A DNA stretch of 64,000 nucleotides from Axinella damicornis (taxonomy: Eukaryota > Porifera > Demospongiae > Axinellida > Axinellidae): assembly GCA_963931865.1 (NCBI GenBank), contig OZ007508.1, positions 13,700,781-13,764,780 of the forward strand, given 5' to 3'. Below the pieces are notes generated by a model. It was not told the DNA's origin, searched no databases, and saw nothing but the letters and a program-made list of their open reading frames with translations. Position 1 is the stretch's first letter. The number at the start of each line of letters is the position of its first letter. The position numbers were made by a program, and so were the translations under genes. Below, one piece after another: positions 25,390 through 36,800 of the stretch.

Positions 25390-28059
25390 TACGTGAGGAC
25401 ACAGACAAAGTGGCTTGAAGAGAAGACTTACACTAAATTTGTCAATGGAGGAATACTGATGTAGTCTACGAGCATCTAGCTAGCTACACGTTGCCTACGT
25501 TGGTCAGTGGTTTCTCGTTGCCTTCTTAGCCATCTCCTCTCTCGGTCAGCTTGTAGTCGTTGTAGTCGTTGCTCTCTCTGTTCCGGACTCTCTTGTTCAG
25601 GCCTTCTTTGCCGTTGCCTTTTTCTCAATCAGCTTGTATAGTCTACGTTCTTGGCGCTCCTCAGACGATCTTTCTTGTGTATACCTTGTAATCTGACTTC
25701 TTTGGCTGTTTTAGCCTGTCTTGCATCTGTCTTCAGTTGTCTAGCACAGTAGGGTGCGGCCACATGCACATTACTAGTTAGTAAATCCGTCGCGCATGCG
25801 CTCCAGCTATGTGGCCACATGGACAGACAGACAGACGTATACGTACCCAGCACTGTGTCTCGGCAACAAAAAATAATTCTGAAGAGAATGAAGAAAAAAA
25901 ATTTACAGGAAGCCATCGCAATACTTGATCCAGGAAAATGCATGCACTTCGTCCAAAGTTGCATAGGCTCGCCTCAGACCTTTCAGGATACAGGGCCCCA
26001 AAAACCTGTCCGGCCAATATTCTAATAGCACAATTACACACTGCCAAAGGAAGTGCATAGAGGTGTGTAGTGTTGATCAGTACGTGCAAAGCACAGAATT
26101 TTTTTTGCCTTCATTTTTCAGTTATCAGGATGGGCTCTTGTGGCACCATCGTGCTTTGCACTGCAAGTTCCAGATGTACGAGGACTGCAGGTCCCAGTGG
26201 GAACGAGACTACGGACTGCGCTGGTCTCGCTCAAGCGCTCACGCTTTCATGCACATTTTTTGTTAGGTCAAAACCGGTACGGCCATGGCCGGACCAGCCG
26301 TAGTGGCTCCTATGGCCCTGGAATATGTAGCAGACACTCTTCTCAAAAAGACCAAGGTGTCATAGGAAATGAAAGCTCTGTGGATGTCAGGATGTGCCAC
26401 TGACAACTAGAAACCATAGCAGTAGTGGTCTTGTTGGCAGGGAACAGCCTTATAACTTACTGGCAACAGGAACCAGGTATCCTGTCTTGATGATGATGAC
26501 TCTAAGTCTCGGTGGAGTCCATATGCGATGTACTGCTGCTAAGTCAACAGCCAAAGACGGCATTATACCTGTGTGCGGTCAGCAGTAAAAACGGACAAGC
26601 TCTTGGGTGTGTTCAGCAAGTCTACATACAAGTACAGATACAACCCGCATTGCCCAACCCTTGATGCTCAAATCTTGCCAATATTCCGTAAAGTTTGAGC
26701 CCACACTTGCAGCCTAATTAGCTCTTGCAAGTTACCGTTTGAGCCCACCCTTGAAGCTCAAATCTTGCAAACGTTCTTGAGCACAGTGACATCCACTCTC
26801 ATTTATGGAGAGCCTCACAGCCCCTGCCAACAGCACCTAGGTTTGAGGCTATCTCATTGAGGTGAAAGCAGAATCTCCATAACCAGTACATCCATCACAG
26901 TGTAGTTTGCGGGTCAAAGTAGTGTAGGAGAAACACCAGTTGAAGAGCTCCCATCGTCATAAAATTTAATAGCATGCACGCAGGCTCAACTACACCATGA
27001 TCACTACCTTCCACGGAGATCTTGAGAGTCTGTTTTTGAGCTGACTGACCCCAAGTTCAAAACCATATTCATCTGAATGCCACAACTACATCTATTACTG
27101 CACCACAACCATTGGCAACCATCACCTCTTCTTATGACCTAAACCACACCATCTGGAACAGCGAGCCATTCATTTCCACAATCTGAGCACATACATGCTT
27201 GGTCTAAAGTTTGCAGTGCAAAATTGAATTCAATTTCTACCATGACATTCCATATTGTATACAAAAGTGTACACAGCTACGTATATAAGTGAAATCAGAC
27301 AACCAAGTGACACCATCGTCACGGGTTGTCGCTGAGCATAGAGACGAAAATTGAATGGGTTGAAACACGTCACCTTGCTCCTCCAGCTTCTCCAAGAGTG
27401 TCATACTGCTGCAGCTGCAAACATGCTGACTAGCAGACTTGCCAATTTGAGACCGCAGAGAGGCGCTATACTTGTATGGACCCATGCTTACCTCCGGCCA
27501 CGCTTTGAGTAGCCGTTTTCACTTATTATTCCCTTCAGCGATCACTTGGACACGTATGGCAGAAGACAGCAATCCTCTCGGCCCCAGAAGATCACCAACA
27601 GGTACTAGGCGCAGCAGAGCCACCTTGATGATTTTACATGTGGCAGTGTGAGATAAATTTGTTGTTATTATTCAACCGTCAAAAGTTTTTGCGTTCTTCA
27701 TTGTTGGTAAGTGACAAAATATTTTAACAATGAAACTATTGAACGATGAAATTCCCGATCTACAGCACTGGCTACTACAGTGGTCAAAGTAAACAATGGC
27801 AGCCAACGAGAATTAAGGCGAAAATGCTCAAACACCACCAAGGAGAGTATCTGCACACTTCATGGACGTTAGTGCTTTAGCCAGAATCTTTGTGTCTTCT
27901 CTCCATGCTGAAACATAACTATTCATTTCTACCAGGAGTGACTTTAGTAAGAAGCAAATCAGTTTGAAACTGAACCTCCGCACTAGCTGAGTGTTAGATC
28001 AGATCAACGATATGTCTATGTTGTACCATTAATATTATAACGCTGTCTTTATTTCTTAG
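25390..28059. other. No recognisable gene
   Basis: Contains diverged internal repeats near 26640-26770 (TTGAGCCCACMCTTG, GCTCAAATCTTGC). A short ATG frame at 27557 (MAEDSNPLGPRRSPT) ends at the possible donor ACAG|GTACTA, but its phase does not join the exon-like frame at 28060. Confidence 0.45.
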
Positions 28060-28261
28060 ACAAGGGCTCCATCTTGCTGCTTCAGTTTGTCCCATATTTC
28101 TAGCCGTTGCACAATGGGTGCTAGAGAGTGATGAAATTATGAAGAATTTAATGTACCTGGAATCTGAAGCTGAAATCATTTTTTCCAGTAGGGAAGGGGT
28201 CATACAAAATAGTCTCGTTCCCAGACCCTCCCCAAAACGGAAAGAGGGTCTGGTGTTCTGA
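28060..28261 (+). CDS. Possible terminal exon running into a transposon end
   Basis: The acceptor CTGTCTTTATTTCTTAG opens 66 codons: QGLHLAASVCPIFLAVAQW, then LESDEIMKNLMYLES, then a C-terminus (LVPRPSPKRKEG) encoded by a degenerate end of the TAGCCTCGTTCCCAG element. If real, the stop codon is supplied by the mobile element. No family recognised. Confidence 0.25.
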
Positions 28262-28574
28262 GCAATATTTCTTGTCACAGGGGGCGGGGCTGAGTTCAGA
28301 TTTGAGATCTCGAATCAGATGGCAGAACGTGAATGACATTTGCAATTAGGCAGACAGTGAAATGTAGCGTACAGTCACGTACGTAGTGAAGGCTTGCCTC
28401 GCAGCCTGTTTTCGGTTGTCCTAATAGACTTCACGGCCATTTCAAGCTTTTGTAAACTAGTCTATGTGCGCTGAGGTGTCGGAAACTCGAGGAAACTCGA
28501 GTTCCGGTGTAATTATGACATTCTTTATGTCGTATGGCCCATTCTTTATGTCGTATGGCGCGGCGCCCTGGGAT

Positions 28575-28627
28575 CCCCCCCCCCCCCCCCCCCCCCCCAG
28601 GTGAAGTCCCCCCCCCCCCTCCCCCCA
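28575..28627. repeat. Poly-C tracts
   Basis: 26 C residues, then AGGTGAAGT and two further C-runs. Assembly length of such tracts is unreliable. Confidence 0.9.
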
Positions 28628-30075
28628 GGAAACAGAAGACAATATAAATTTAATATTAAACTGGTTGGACATGCAGCAGTATAAGTAGTGAATAAGTGAA
28701 GTGTGCTAGCTACATCTTACAGGCAAATACGGTGGTTGGGGTGGGGCTTGCATGGGTTGCCATGTGTCCCCCCCCCAGCAAAAAAATCCTGTATGAAACC
28801 CTGTCCATGTGACAGACAACTGGTTGTGTTCGAAGGATGGGCACTATACACAGGGTATTCCACTGTAATGAGTTTCATCCGCGATGGCGGCTGACCAACT
28901 ACCAACACTGGCTGACCAACTATATACCAACACACCAGCTATCAGAATCCCCAAAATCTGTAATTAAATTGGTAAGGCCTACAGAATCACAGAACATGTC
29001 TTTTAGCCACCCCTCTTGCTACTGCCAAGGGATAGAGTGGGTACACAGAGTATAATGAGTCCAGAAGACATGGCCGCAATTTATACTAAGCAAAGGAGGA
29101 GGGAGAGGCCAAAATCATGTTGATCCACTAATGCTAAAAGCACTCAGCCTACCCAGGGTCAACTTATGGGAGGTTAAAAGGACTAGCTAGAAGCCCCAAT
29201 TAGTTGGGACTTGATACTGTGTAAATGGGTGTGGCTTACAATGTTGGGGGTGGTAGGTAAAGTTTCAGTCCAATATTCAAGACCACTTCCAGGAGATTAA
29301 CCGAACTGTGAAGGGAAAAAAAAGACTTGGTTGAATTCAACAAGGGGGGGGGGTCATTGGGTCATTGGTAATTGAGCTAAAAATGGCTTTGGTTTATACC
29401 AAGAGGGGAGTTGAGAAAGGAAATCAAATAGCAATGAGCCCAGTCAGTTTAAGGTCAGCCATATTCCACTTTCAAATCAAGACGCATGGTTCCATCTGAA
29501 GACTTTGTCTTACATGCATCTCGCATCTCAGTCCTATCTATCTTGTCCTACCAGAGAGAAGGTTAAAGGCAATTTTAAATCAACCAAATTAGCAATGAAC
29601 CCTGCCGGTTTAAGGTCAACCATGTCCTGCCAGACCCAAGTCTACTAGCAGACCAAAACACAAGAGCTGAACAAGAAAACAACCTCCAGGCTAGACAGAG
29701 CAACTAAATGGGAGGGATAACAGGCACACCACTCCACTAATGGGGACCTAAGTACAAGCTGCCAGAGAGCCTGCTAAGTGGAAATGCAAAGTCATTTTAA
29801 GAAGAAGCAGCCAACACTTGTATACCATCGTTCCGCACAATGCACAATGCGACCACAGCTTTTAAACTCCGGGTAGGGAAAACTGTGCAGTTGTCACTCA
29901 CTATACATACAAGATTACTATTTTACTAGAAAATACAGAATTGAACACGAAAACAAGGCCTGAGCATGGCCAACAGGAGCATCTTGTGGAGGGGCTGAAA
30001 CTGTGACCCATAAATTAAGACCCATAAATTAAGACCCCGACGGTTGACCCCATGATGGATAAGAGATACTACGTG
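28628..30075. other. No recognisable gene
   Basis: Contains the conserved AGCAAAAAAATCCTGTATGA flank at about 28777 and two diverged copies of a TTAGCAATGARCCYNGYCRG repeat near 29430 and 29585. Confidence 0.5.
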
Positions 30076-30312
30076 CAGGCTTATAACTGCAGAGCCAATG
30101 GTACCACAGGCTTATAACTGCAGAGCCAATGGTACCACAGGCTTATAACTGCAGAGCCAATGGTACCACAGCTCAACTGCAGAGCCAATGGTACCACAGG
30201 CTTATAACTGCAGAGCCAATGGTACCACAGGCTTATACATGTAACTGCAGAGCCAATGGTACCACAGGCTTATAACTGCAGAGCCAATGGTACCACAGGC
30301 TTATAACTGCAG
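30076..30312. repeat. 31-bp tandem repeat, about 8 copies
   Basis: Unit CAGGCTTATAACTGCAGAGC plus CAATGGTACCA. One unit is shortened and one carries an insertion. Confidence 0.95.
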
Positions 30313-30370
30313 TAACTAGACCAACCCATCAAGTCATAACTGTAGTTTAGCAGCAAGAGAGATCCGGGAA

Positions 30371-30569
30371 TAGCCTCGTTCCCAAGCCCTGCCCAGTTTT
30401 TTGTCGCTTGCAGTACAGAGAAGCGGGGAGAGCCTGGTATGTTTTTTCTCGCGTGAGCATATGTAATCGACAAACGGCAGAACAAAAAACCAAAGTGAGG
30501 AAACATACCAGGCACTCCGTGTTCTTTTCGTGCAACCGAAAGTGGCGTGTGGAGCCTGGGAACGAGGTA
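30371..30569. mobile_element. TAGCCTCGTTCCCAG element, shortened copy
   Basis: A 199-bp element with both ends (TAGCCTCGTTCCCAAGCCC; GGAGCCTGGGAACGAGGTA). The interior block with AGCAAGAAGAGC is missing. Confidence 0.82.
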
Positions 30570-30810
30570 TAAGAACCAGGACGTCACACAGAATCACAAA
30601 TTTGATTACTTGTTATGAAAGATGGACACAGGTACAATCATTTGATGGGCCTTTGTTGCCAGAGGAGAGGAGATAAACAATTATTTAGCAAAGTTAGCAA
30701 TGAGCCATCACAATGTACACTAATAGCATACTCCAATACTTGCATCATAATTCCCACTAGTGCAGTAACAGTAACAGTGTGGTAATAGTTGAGTAGTGCC
30801 AATAGTACTC

Positions 30811-31088
30811 TACCGTAGTCGCGCATTATTAGGCGCATCTCACTTATAGGCGCATATTCGCTGTTAGGCGCAGGTTCAACTCTCGTCCCAGGTAAGCGCT
30901 GCAGTCTTCTTCCAGCCATTTTCGATCCTTCGGAGTGCAAAACAGGCTATATTCGAATTGAAGCGCGCTTCCTATTCGTGGAATGTCATTATTATTATAT
31001 GTGTTACTAGGCGCATCTCGCTTATAGGGGCATATTTCCTTCCTGTGGAGTTATAGGCGCATGCGCCTAACAACGCGCGACTACAGTA
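30811..31088. mobile_element. TACCGTAGTCGC element, copy 2
   Basis: A 278-bp copy with ends TACCGTAGTCGCGC and GCGCGACTACAGTA and several AGGCGCA motifs. Non-coding. Confidence 0.85.
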
Positions 31089-31469
31089 ATGTAGGAAAGA
31101 TAATTCAGCTGGTAAGACACCAGATCTTGTTTTCATGTACACTGGTCTTGATTCCAAGTGCAGTTGTCATTAGGCACCAGGCCAGGCATGACCAGTCTAC
31201 CATTGGAACAAGAAAACAGGTTTCAGTTGTCATTTAAAGGGAGGGGCTCGCAGACTAAGTAGCCATAGGGAGCGGTTTACCTTAGAATACTAAACAAATG
31301 CTTTCCTCCCCAGGCCAGGGCCACCCAGAAGACAGAAAATTTGGAAAGCTTGTACAGTATCAGCAAGATGTAAATACAAAATTTTCAGAACATAATCACA
31401 GGTGATGTTTTGCACGTTCTACCAGATAAATTATTTTGGTGTGTACAACATTCAACCTCCGTCAGCTAG

Positions 31470-31690
31470 ATATTCATGGCAAGTTACCTGGTACCTTCAC
31501 TCTTCTTGCAGTTCTTAGCCTTATGTGCCCACATACAATTACACGCTTTCCACCCTCCTTACTTCGTCACTCACACGAGATTATGAACTCCCCACTTATC
31601 CATACTGCAAGGGTACGTGGCCCCACTGGGCTAAGAACAGCAAGAAGAGCGAAGGTACCAGATAACTTACGTATACCTAGCTGGCTGGAG
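31470..31690. mobile_element. Two interior blocks of the TAGCCTCG family in inverted order
   Basis: GTTACCTGGTACCTTCACTC then TTCTTGCAGTTC (- orientation) near 31480-31520 faces CTAAGAACAGCAAGAAGAGC in + orientation near 31626-31670. No element ends are present. Confidence 0.65.
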
Positions 31691-32299
31691 CTAGCTGGCG
31701 GAGGTTGAATGTTGTACACTGAATATGTGGGAAAAACATGCAAACACCCCCCACAGAACAAGGTAGCTTCATGTTTTGTGGGAGGGGCCTCTGAACTTAT
31801 AAAGAGGGTTTGCTCACCATTTGAACTCGAGGTGTGGTGACACACAGACGCTCCAAACGTAGGTATGCTCATACAACAAGGGAATCGGCATACGTTCCGG
31901 ATCCCAGGATAATGGCGAGCTCTAATAAGAGAGTTGACATCCCTATATCCACGGGCTTAACCCACACCTGCAGTGCAGCAAGTCAGCTTGGAGGCCTTAG
32001 GGCTATATAACGGGTCCGATAAGTCCGAGAGAAAAGGCGAACGTGTAGACACTCCTCTTTGTCTTCTGAAGATACATTCATAGGCGGTCTGACCGTGTGT
32101 GCGGTTCTGTTACCCGTCACCTGGATGGCACTGGACCGTCGCAAATTCTCCGTAGCATGGAAGCGGCATCTAGTTCAAACTGCTTCGCCCGTCTTCAAGT
32201 CTCCCCAGCTGGCCAGCTGGGCCAGCTAGCTAAATGCATTTGCTGAGGTTGCTAATTAATTAGGTGACGTAATTTCTATGGACCGGTGATCTACGTATA
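31691..32299. other. No recognisable gene
   Basis: A short frame from ATG 31912 (MASSNKRVDIPISTG) stops after 34 codons. Nothing else supported. Confidence 0.45.
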
Positions 32300-32516
32300 C
32301 GTACGTGTACTATAAGGATTGTACTGTAGTGTAAAGAATACTTCCGCCTCGGTCAAATTGAAAAGAAACAGAGGGGCCCCATCATTCTAGAAGGAGCGGA
32401 GACGAGCTGGCGGATATTTGCAGAGGCTGCAGAAGATAGCATTGTTATTAAGGCTAAACCGATACTATCCGTTTGCAAGCAAGAGCAAGCGGAAATGTGT
32501 TGATCGATGTCTGCTG
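32300..32516 (+). other. Possible upstream exon ending in a strong donor
   Basis: A sequence ending CGATGTCTGCTG|GTAAGTAT has one of the best donor sites in the area and lies about 1.1 kb before the Lhx3/4 ATG. A TATA-like CTATAAGG occurs at its left edge. It could be a 5' untranslated exon of Lhx3/4, joining an acceptor such as GATCAACAG at 33631, or an exon of an unseen gene. One frame (ending RKCVDRCLL) stays open through it. Confidence 0.3.
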
Positions 32517-33094
32517 GTAAGTATAGAGCTCAAATTCAATTTGAGTAATTTATATTATGCACGCAGTCTACTAATGATGATCACGTACTTAGGTGTCGTG
32601 TGTGAAGAAGTATGTCATATAAATAAATGTTGTAGTGACACTTACTATTCAAAGAGACTCTAAATCACGCACATAGCTTTGCACATGGCATATGTGTCCA
32701 CTGGTTTTGGCATAATACCATGTTTTGTACTTGTTCAGGTAGGGAGATAGAACTACAGTGCCGAGATGTAGATGAGGGAAGCACATATACGCTGCCAATC
32801 ATGCTGATACTAACGAGGATAGTGTTCATCCTCTGAAAATATGGCGGCTGAGGGGACAAATATTTTGAACGTGCAATATTCTTTGCCCGTGGCCAAACAT
32901 TTAATTTGGCCTACTCCCCTTGTGATAGCTTCTGTTGATTATCTATTGGTGCCGTTTGTGGTTGTTCTTGGGAGCACTTGAGATCAAAAGCTAATCTCAA
33001 GGCGTGAAACCCAAGGGAAGCCGTGAAATCCCTATCTATCTCACTATCAGGCATTGGCAGGTGGCGAGTGAATCAGCTTCTCTACTAACTCGGC

Positions 33095-33645
33095 CGTGTT
33101 CTTCAATTCACTTCCTGCCACTCCCTGCAATCCGCAATCCCTCAGTGTGTTTGATTGGCTAGACAGAGGTTAGTTGATTGCTAGCGGCTGCTCTTGGTGT
33201 CACAATCACACGCTTTGTACTTTAGCCTATTAGCTATTGAGTGTATTTTTCCATTGACAGCTGCCGCCAGAAGGGAAGTCCTCTTCAATTTAAGCGTTTG
33301 CCACTCCCAGTATTCTGGATTCTTAATCACTGAGGTTAGTTGATTGCTAGCGCCTGCTCTTGATTTGCCTTGGGTTGATCAACACCTGTGTATTTAGCTT
33401 TGTACTTGGCTTATTATGTGAGCTGTTTAGTGTATTTATAGGCAACCAGATTGAGCGTCTGGTGAGAAGGGAAGTATTGTTCAATTTATTCTCTGCCACT
33501 CCCAGCAATCCAGATTTCTCGGCATCCTTGATTGGCTAGACTGTTTGTGACCTGAGGTTCGTTGATTGCTAGCGCCTGCAATTGATTTGCCCTGTAGATA
33601 CTTAGGATTGGTAGTTAGGATTGATCAACAGCTGTGTTTAACACA
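33095..33645. promoter_or_regulatory. Threefold repeated module directly upstream of the Lhx3/4 start codon
   Basis: Three diverged copies of a unit about 170-220 bp long contain TGCCACTCCC, a CCAAT-type ATTGG (two copies) and GAGGTTAGTTGATTGCTAGCG (near 33166, 33332 and 33554). The block ends just before the coding start, so it is 5' untranslated, promoter or a short 5' intron. A regulatory role is inferred from position only. Confidence 0.5.
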
Positions 33646-33665
33646 TTTACGCCTGGTCTTTGCCA

Positions 33666-33810
33666 ATGGACCATAGTTTGCCTTCATTTCCAGCCACTGC
33701 GATGGTAATGTCATCAGCTGCTGCAACCCTGCCGGACCAGGTCCACACACAGGGTGTGGATTTCAGTGTTTCTGCCTCTGGAGCACACCACCATCACCAC
33801 ATCCATCCCA
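33666..33810 (+). CDS. Lhx3/4: Lhx3/4 exon 1 (start codon, N-terminal region)
   Basis: Starts [10 protein letters not shown] and ends in the histidine run HHHHHIHP. It ends in phase 1 before the donor GTGAGTAC. The following intron is only 84 bp. The N-terminus has no recognised domain. Confidence 0.85.
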
Positions 33811-36800
33811 GTGAGTACAATGGTGTGCATGCAGAATGAAATTAGCTATGAACTTGGGTTTATGTGTAACAGTACTGGTCTGATCTTGTTTTAGCGCTCG
33901 TGGAGTTGGCTCCCCCCATTCCTCCACAGACTCCTTCCCAGCAGAGTGAGTTGACGGAGCGATTTAATTCTAGCTCTCATAGCCACTAAATTGTTGCATG
34001 CAATGTGAGCTTAAAATAGTTTTGGTGCCACTCGTGTTAAAGGGGCTGTCAATTCTACCACATTACCAGAGCTGGTAGCTTGGGAGCTTGGGAACTTTGA
34101 GCTTGTCTTGGAGCCCATCGTGTATTGCTGAGAGTTGTCAGTTTCTTTAACAACACTGCCTCTCAGCTAAAATTGTTTCATAGGCTGCCATTAAATGACT
34201 TTGAACACTTTGCACGCCCCTATTAGACTTTTTAACTCATCCCACATTTACAGAAGCGTATAAACCATCTTAAATTCAAGTGGCCTTTAGCTTTGAAGTT
34301 GAGCTACCAGGTAGTCATAGTAGTCACGTGCAAAATACGTGCCTAATTAGCAATAATGCTGCGTGCCTAATTAGCAATAGTGCTGTGTGCAACCGCTTGT
34401 GTTGTTAAAATCACTGTAGGGTGATGTCAGAAACCTTAATTTCAGCATTGAGGGTACAGGCTTTATCCTACCTTTCTTGCTTGTTATTTTTTCGTTACTG
34501 GTCAAGAATCTTCATTTTGGTTCAAGTGGCAACCTGATTCTTGGTAGCATAACTGGTATAGAGCAAACTAACTTTTCAGAATCATGCCTCTTACCTCGTA
34601 GACACTTCAGCGAACCCTGATTACGTTCACCAACTTGTACTTACGACTTGTCCCAGCTTGCATATGCAGCTTGCTCCAATTAGCGTGCACGTATGTGACA
34701 TTACATACTGCCTATACAATAAATAATCCTGTGGCGAATGTCCGAAGAAAGCAATGGCAGCTATTTTAAGTTAGCGCTCATTGCTATGCAACCATGGTGA
34801 GTCTCAGAACAATTGTTGTTATGTGGCTGAGTTAGTGACAAAATCGTGTGTGCACTACTTCCCTGAGTTGTCATGAAGCAAGAGTGTATAATAATAAGAA
34901 GAGAGTATCGAACTCGCTATAGGCTACGTTGAATGTATGCGGAAAGTAACGTGACATTTAGTATGGTGCACGTGATCCGCACGGACTCCTCAACTATTGT
35001 ACTCCCTAATATGGCCGAGTTTACTTGCTGCACGCATGCCTTGATCGTCGAGTCAAAGAGGCTAGCTAGCTGTGGTACGGTAGCCATGGCGTCTATGTCA
35101 GGTAAGATTGTGTTTTTGACGTTAGCACCATACCGGATGTCACGTTACTTTTCGCATACATTCAATGTTAGCCTATAGCGAGTTCGATACTCTCTTCTTA
35201 TTATTATACACTCTTGCATGAAGTAAACTACCAGGAGTGTAAATGTAGATTATGTAAAGCTAGCGTGGTATATTGATGACTATACTGCCATAATGGCAAG
35301 TTCTTGATACCTGTGGTGGTGATTCTATTAGGTTATGGCTTCTATCGTGGATGTGAGCTTTCCGTCGCTTGCAGTACGGCCTGTTACATTTCCTCATGTG
35401 ACTGATGTCAGGGTAGACAGACTGGTAGAAAGACTTGAAATTAACATGGGTGCACTAGGGCTCAGAACAGCAAGAAGAGCAAAGGTACCAGGTAGCATAC
35501 CACACATATTTAGCTAGCAAGGGGCAACCGTCGTACACGCCAAGTGTTGAACATCCAAAACGTTGCATCTCGTTCTGAACGTTACATCATAACACCGTGT
35601 ATATACTAGTGATAACTCTCCTCATACCAGTTTGTCTTTGAGGCAAACTTTGAAAAGTAATATTGCATAGCTGAATCCTTTTCATTGAAGTAGCCTCTTC
35701 CTCTGACATGGAATGTGATGTCATGACACTGATGGAGATGGCAACATAACGAATTGGTGGAATGGGAGCAACCTACTGTGTTTAGTCGAGAGGAATCACA
35801 GTCTAAGGCCAAGCAAATTTGATTACAGCACTAACATCACCTGCTGCTTTAACTCCTTTGGAACCGGCGCACCCACTTTTATAGTGGTGAGAGTTCCGCG
35901 CACATATTACTTGCGCATTTCGTCATTACTATGAGCGCAATGAATGACAGCCACCCGCCTGCACCCAAATTGAAGAAGTGGTGGATGAGAACAATGCCAG
36001 GCATAGTGATGCTGTTGAGACTGTCCTGTAGATAACTGTTTTTTAGGGACGCTTCATCATGATGTTCTCACTTCCTGTCTATAGACCTTACTGTAAAATC
36101 CAATATCCTCTACTTTATTTAATGGTGCCAAGTACCCTTCTGGCTCCAAGAGGGATGTAGTGGTGCTGCCGCTCCTGAATTGTGTGTTTATGTGGTGGTA
36201 TTGTGTTCAGAGTTCATAATTATGTTTTTGCGCTCTAAATAGAGTATGCTTAGTACCATCTGTGTGGAAACCCTGAAGAACCACAAAGCATTCCTCTAAT
36301 TTTCACGCTTTCTTATGGCCTCTGGAAGAAATTCACAGTCTCATTGCCTGATTAGTGTTCCTTAGCACATCTTGGCATCAATTTGCGCCTGCCAGTTTGG
36401 TGGGGGAACTAAACCACAGTTCACCCACCGCTAGAAATCCAGCACACAGCTCTTTGGATGTACGTGTATCTCTGTGAAGAGTGCTTCTATATGTCCTGGA
36501 TCAGGAGCCCTTATCTTGTCTGGCTCCAATGGTAGTTGGAATTTCCATGAACACCTGTAAGAACAGCAATGAACAATATGGATAGAGTAGTAGTCTTACC
36601 AAGGTCAGGGGGGGATCAAGCCACTGAAGGCGCCGAGAGTCATGTAGTTGTATGAACGCGAATACTCTAATATCTTCTCAAAAGAGCTAGTTCCATTGTC
36701 TGCTCAGCCAGTCGTGTACTTTGCATGCCTTCGTGCTGCATTCAACAGCTTAGTGCACTTTGTTAATTCCGACAGGTTCGATGCTAGTATTTATAACTTC

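Noticed and set aside
30076..30312. CRISPR-like array
   Set aside because: The 31-bp units are head to tail with no spacers, in a eukaryotic context. The same applies to the arrays at 19144 and 24413.
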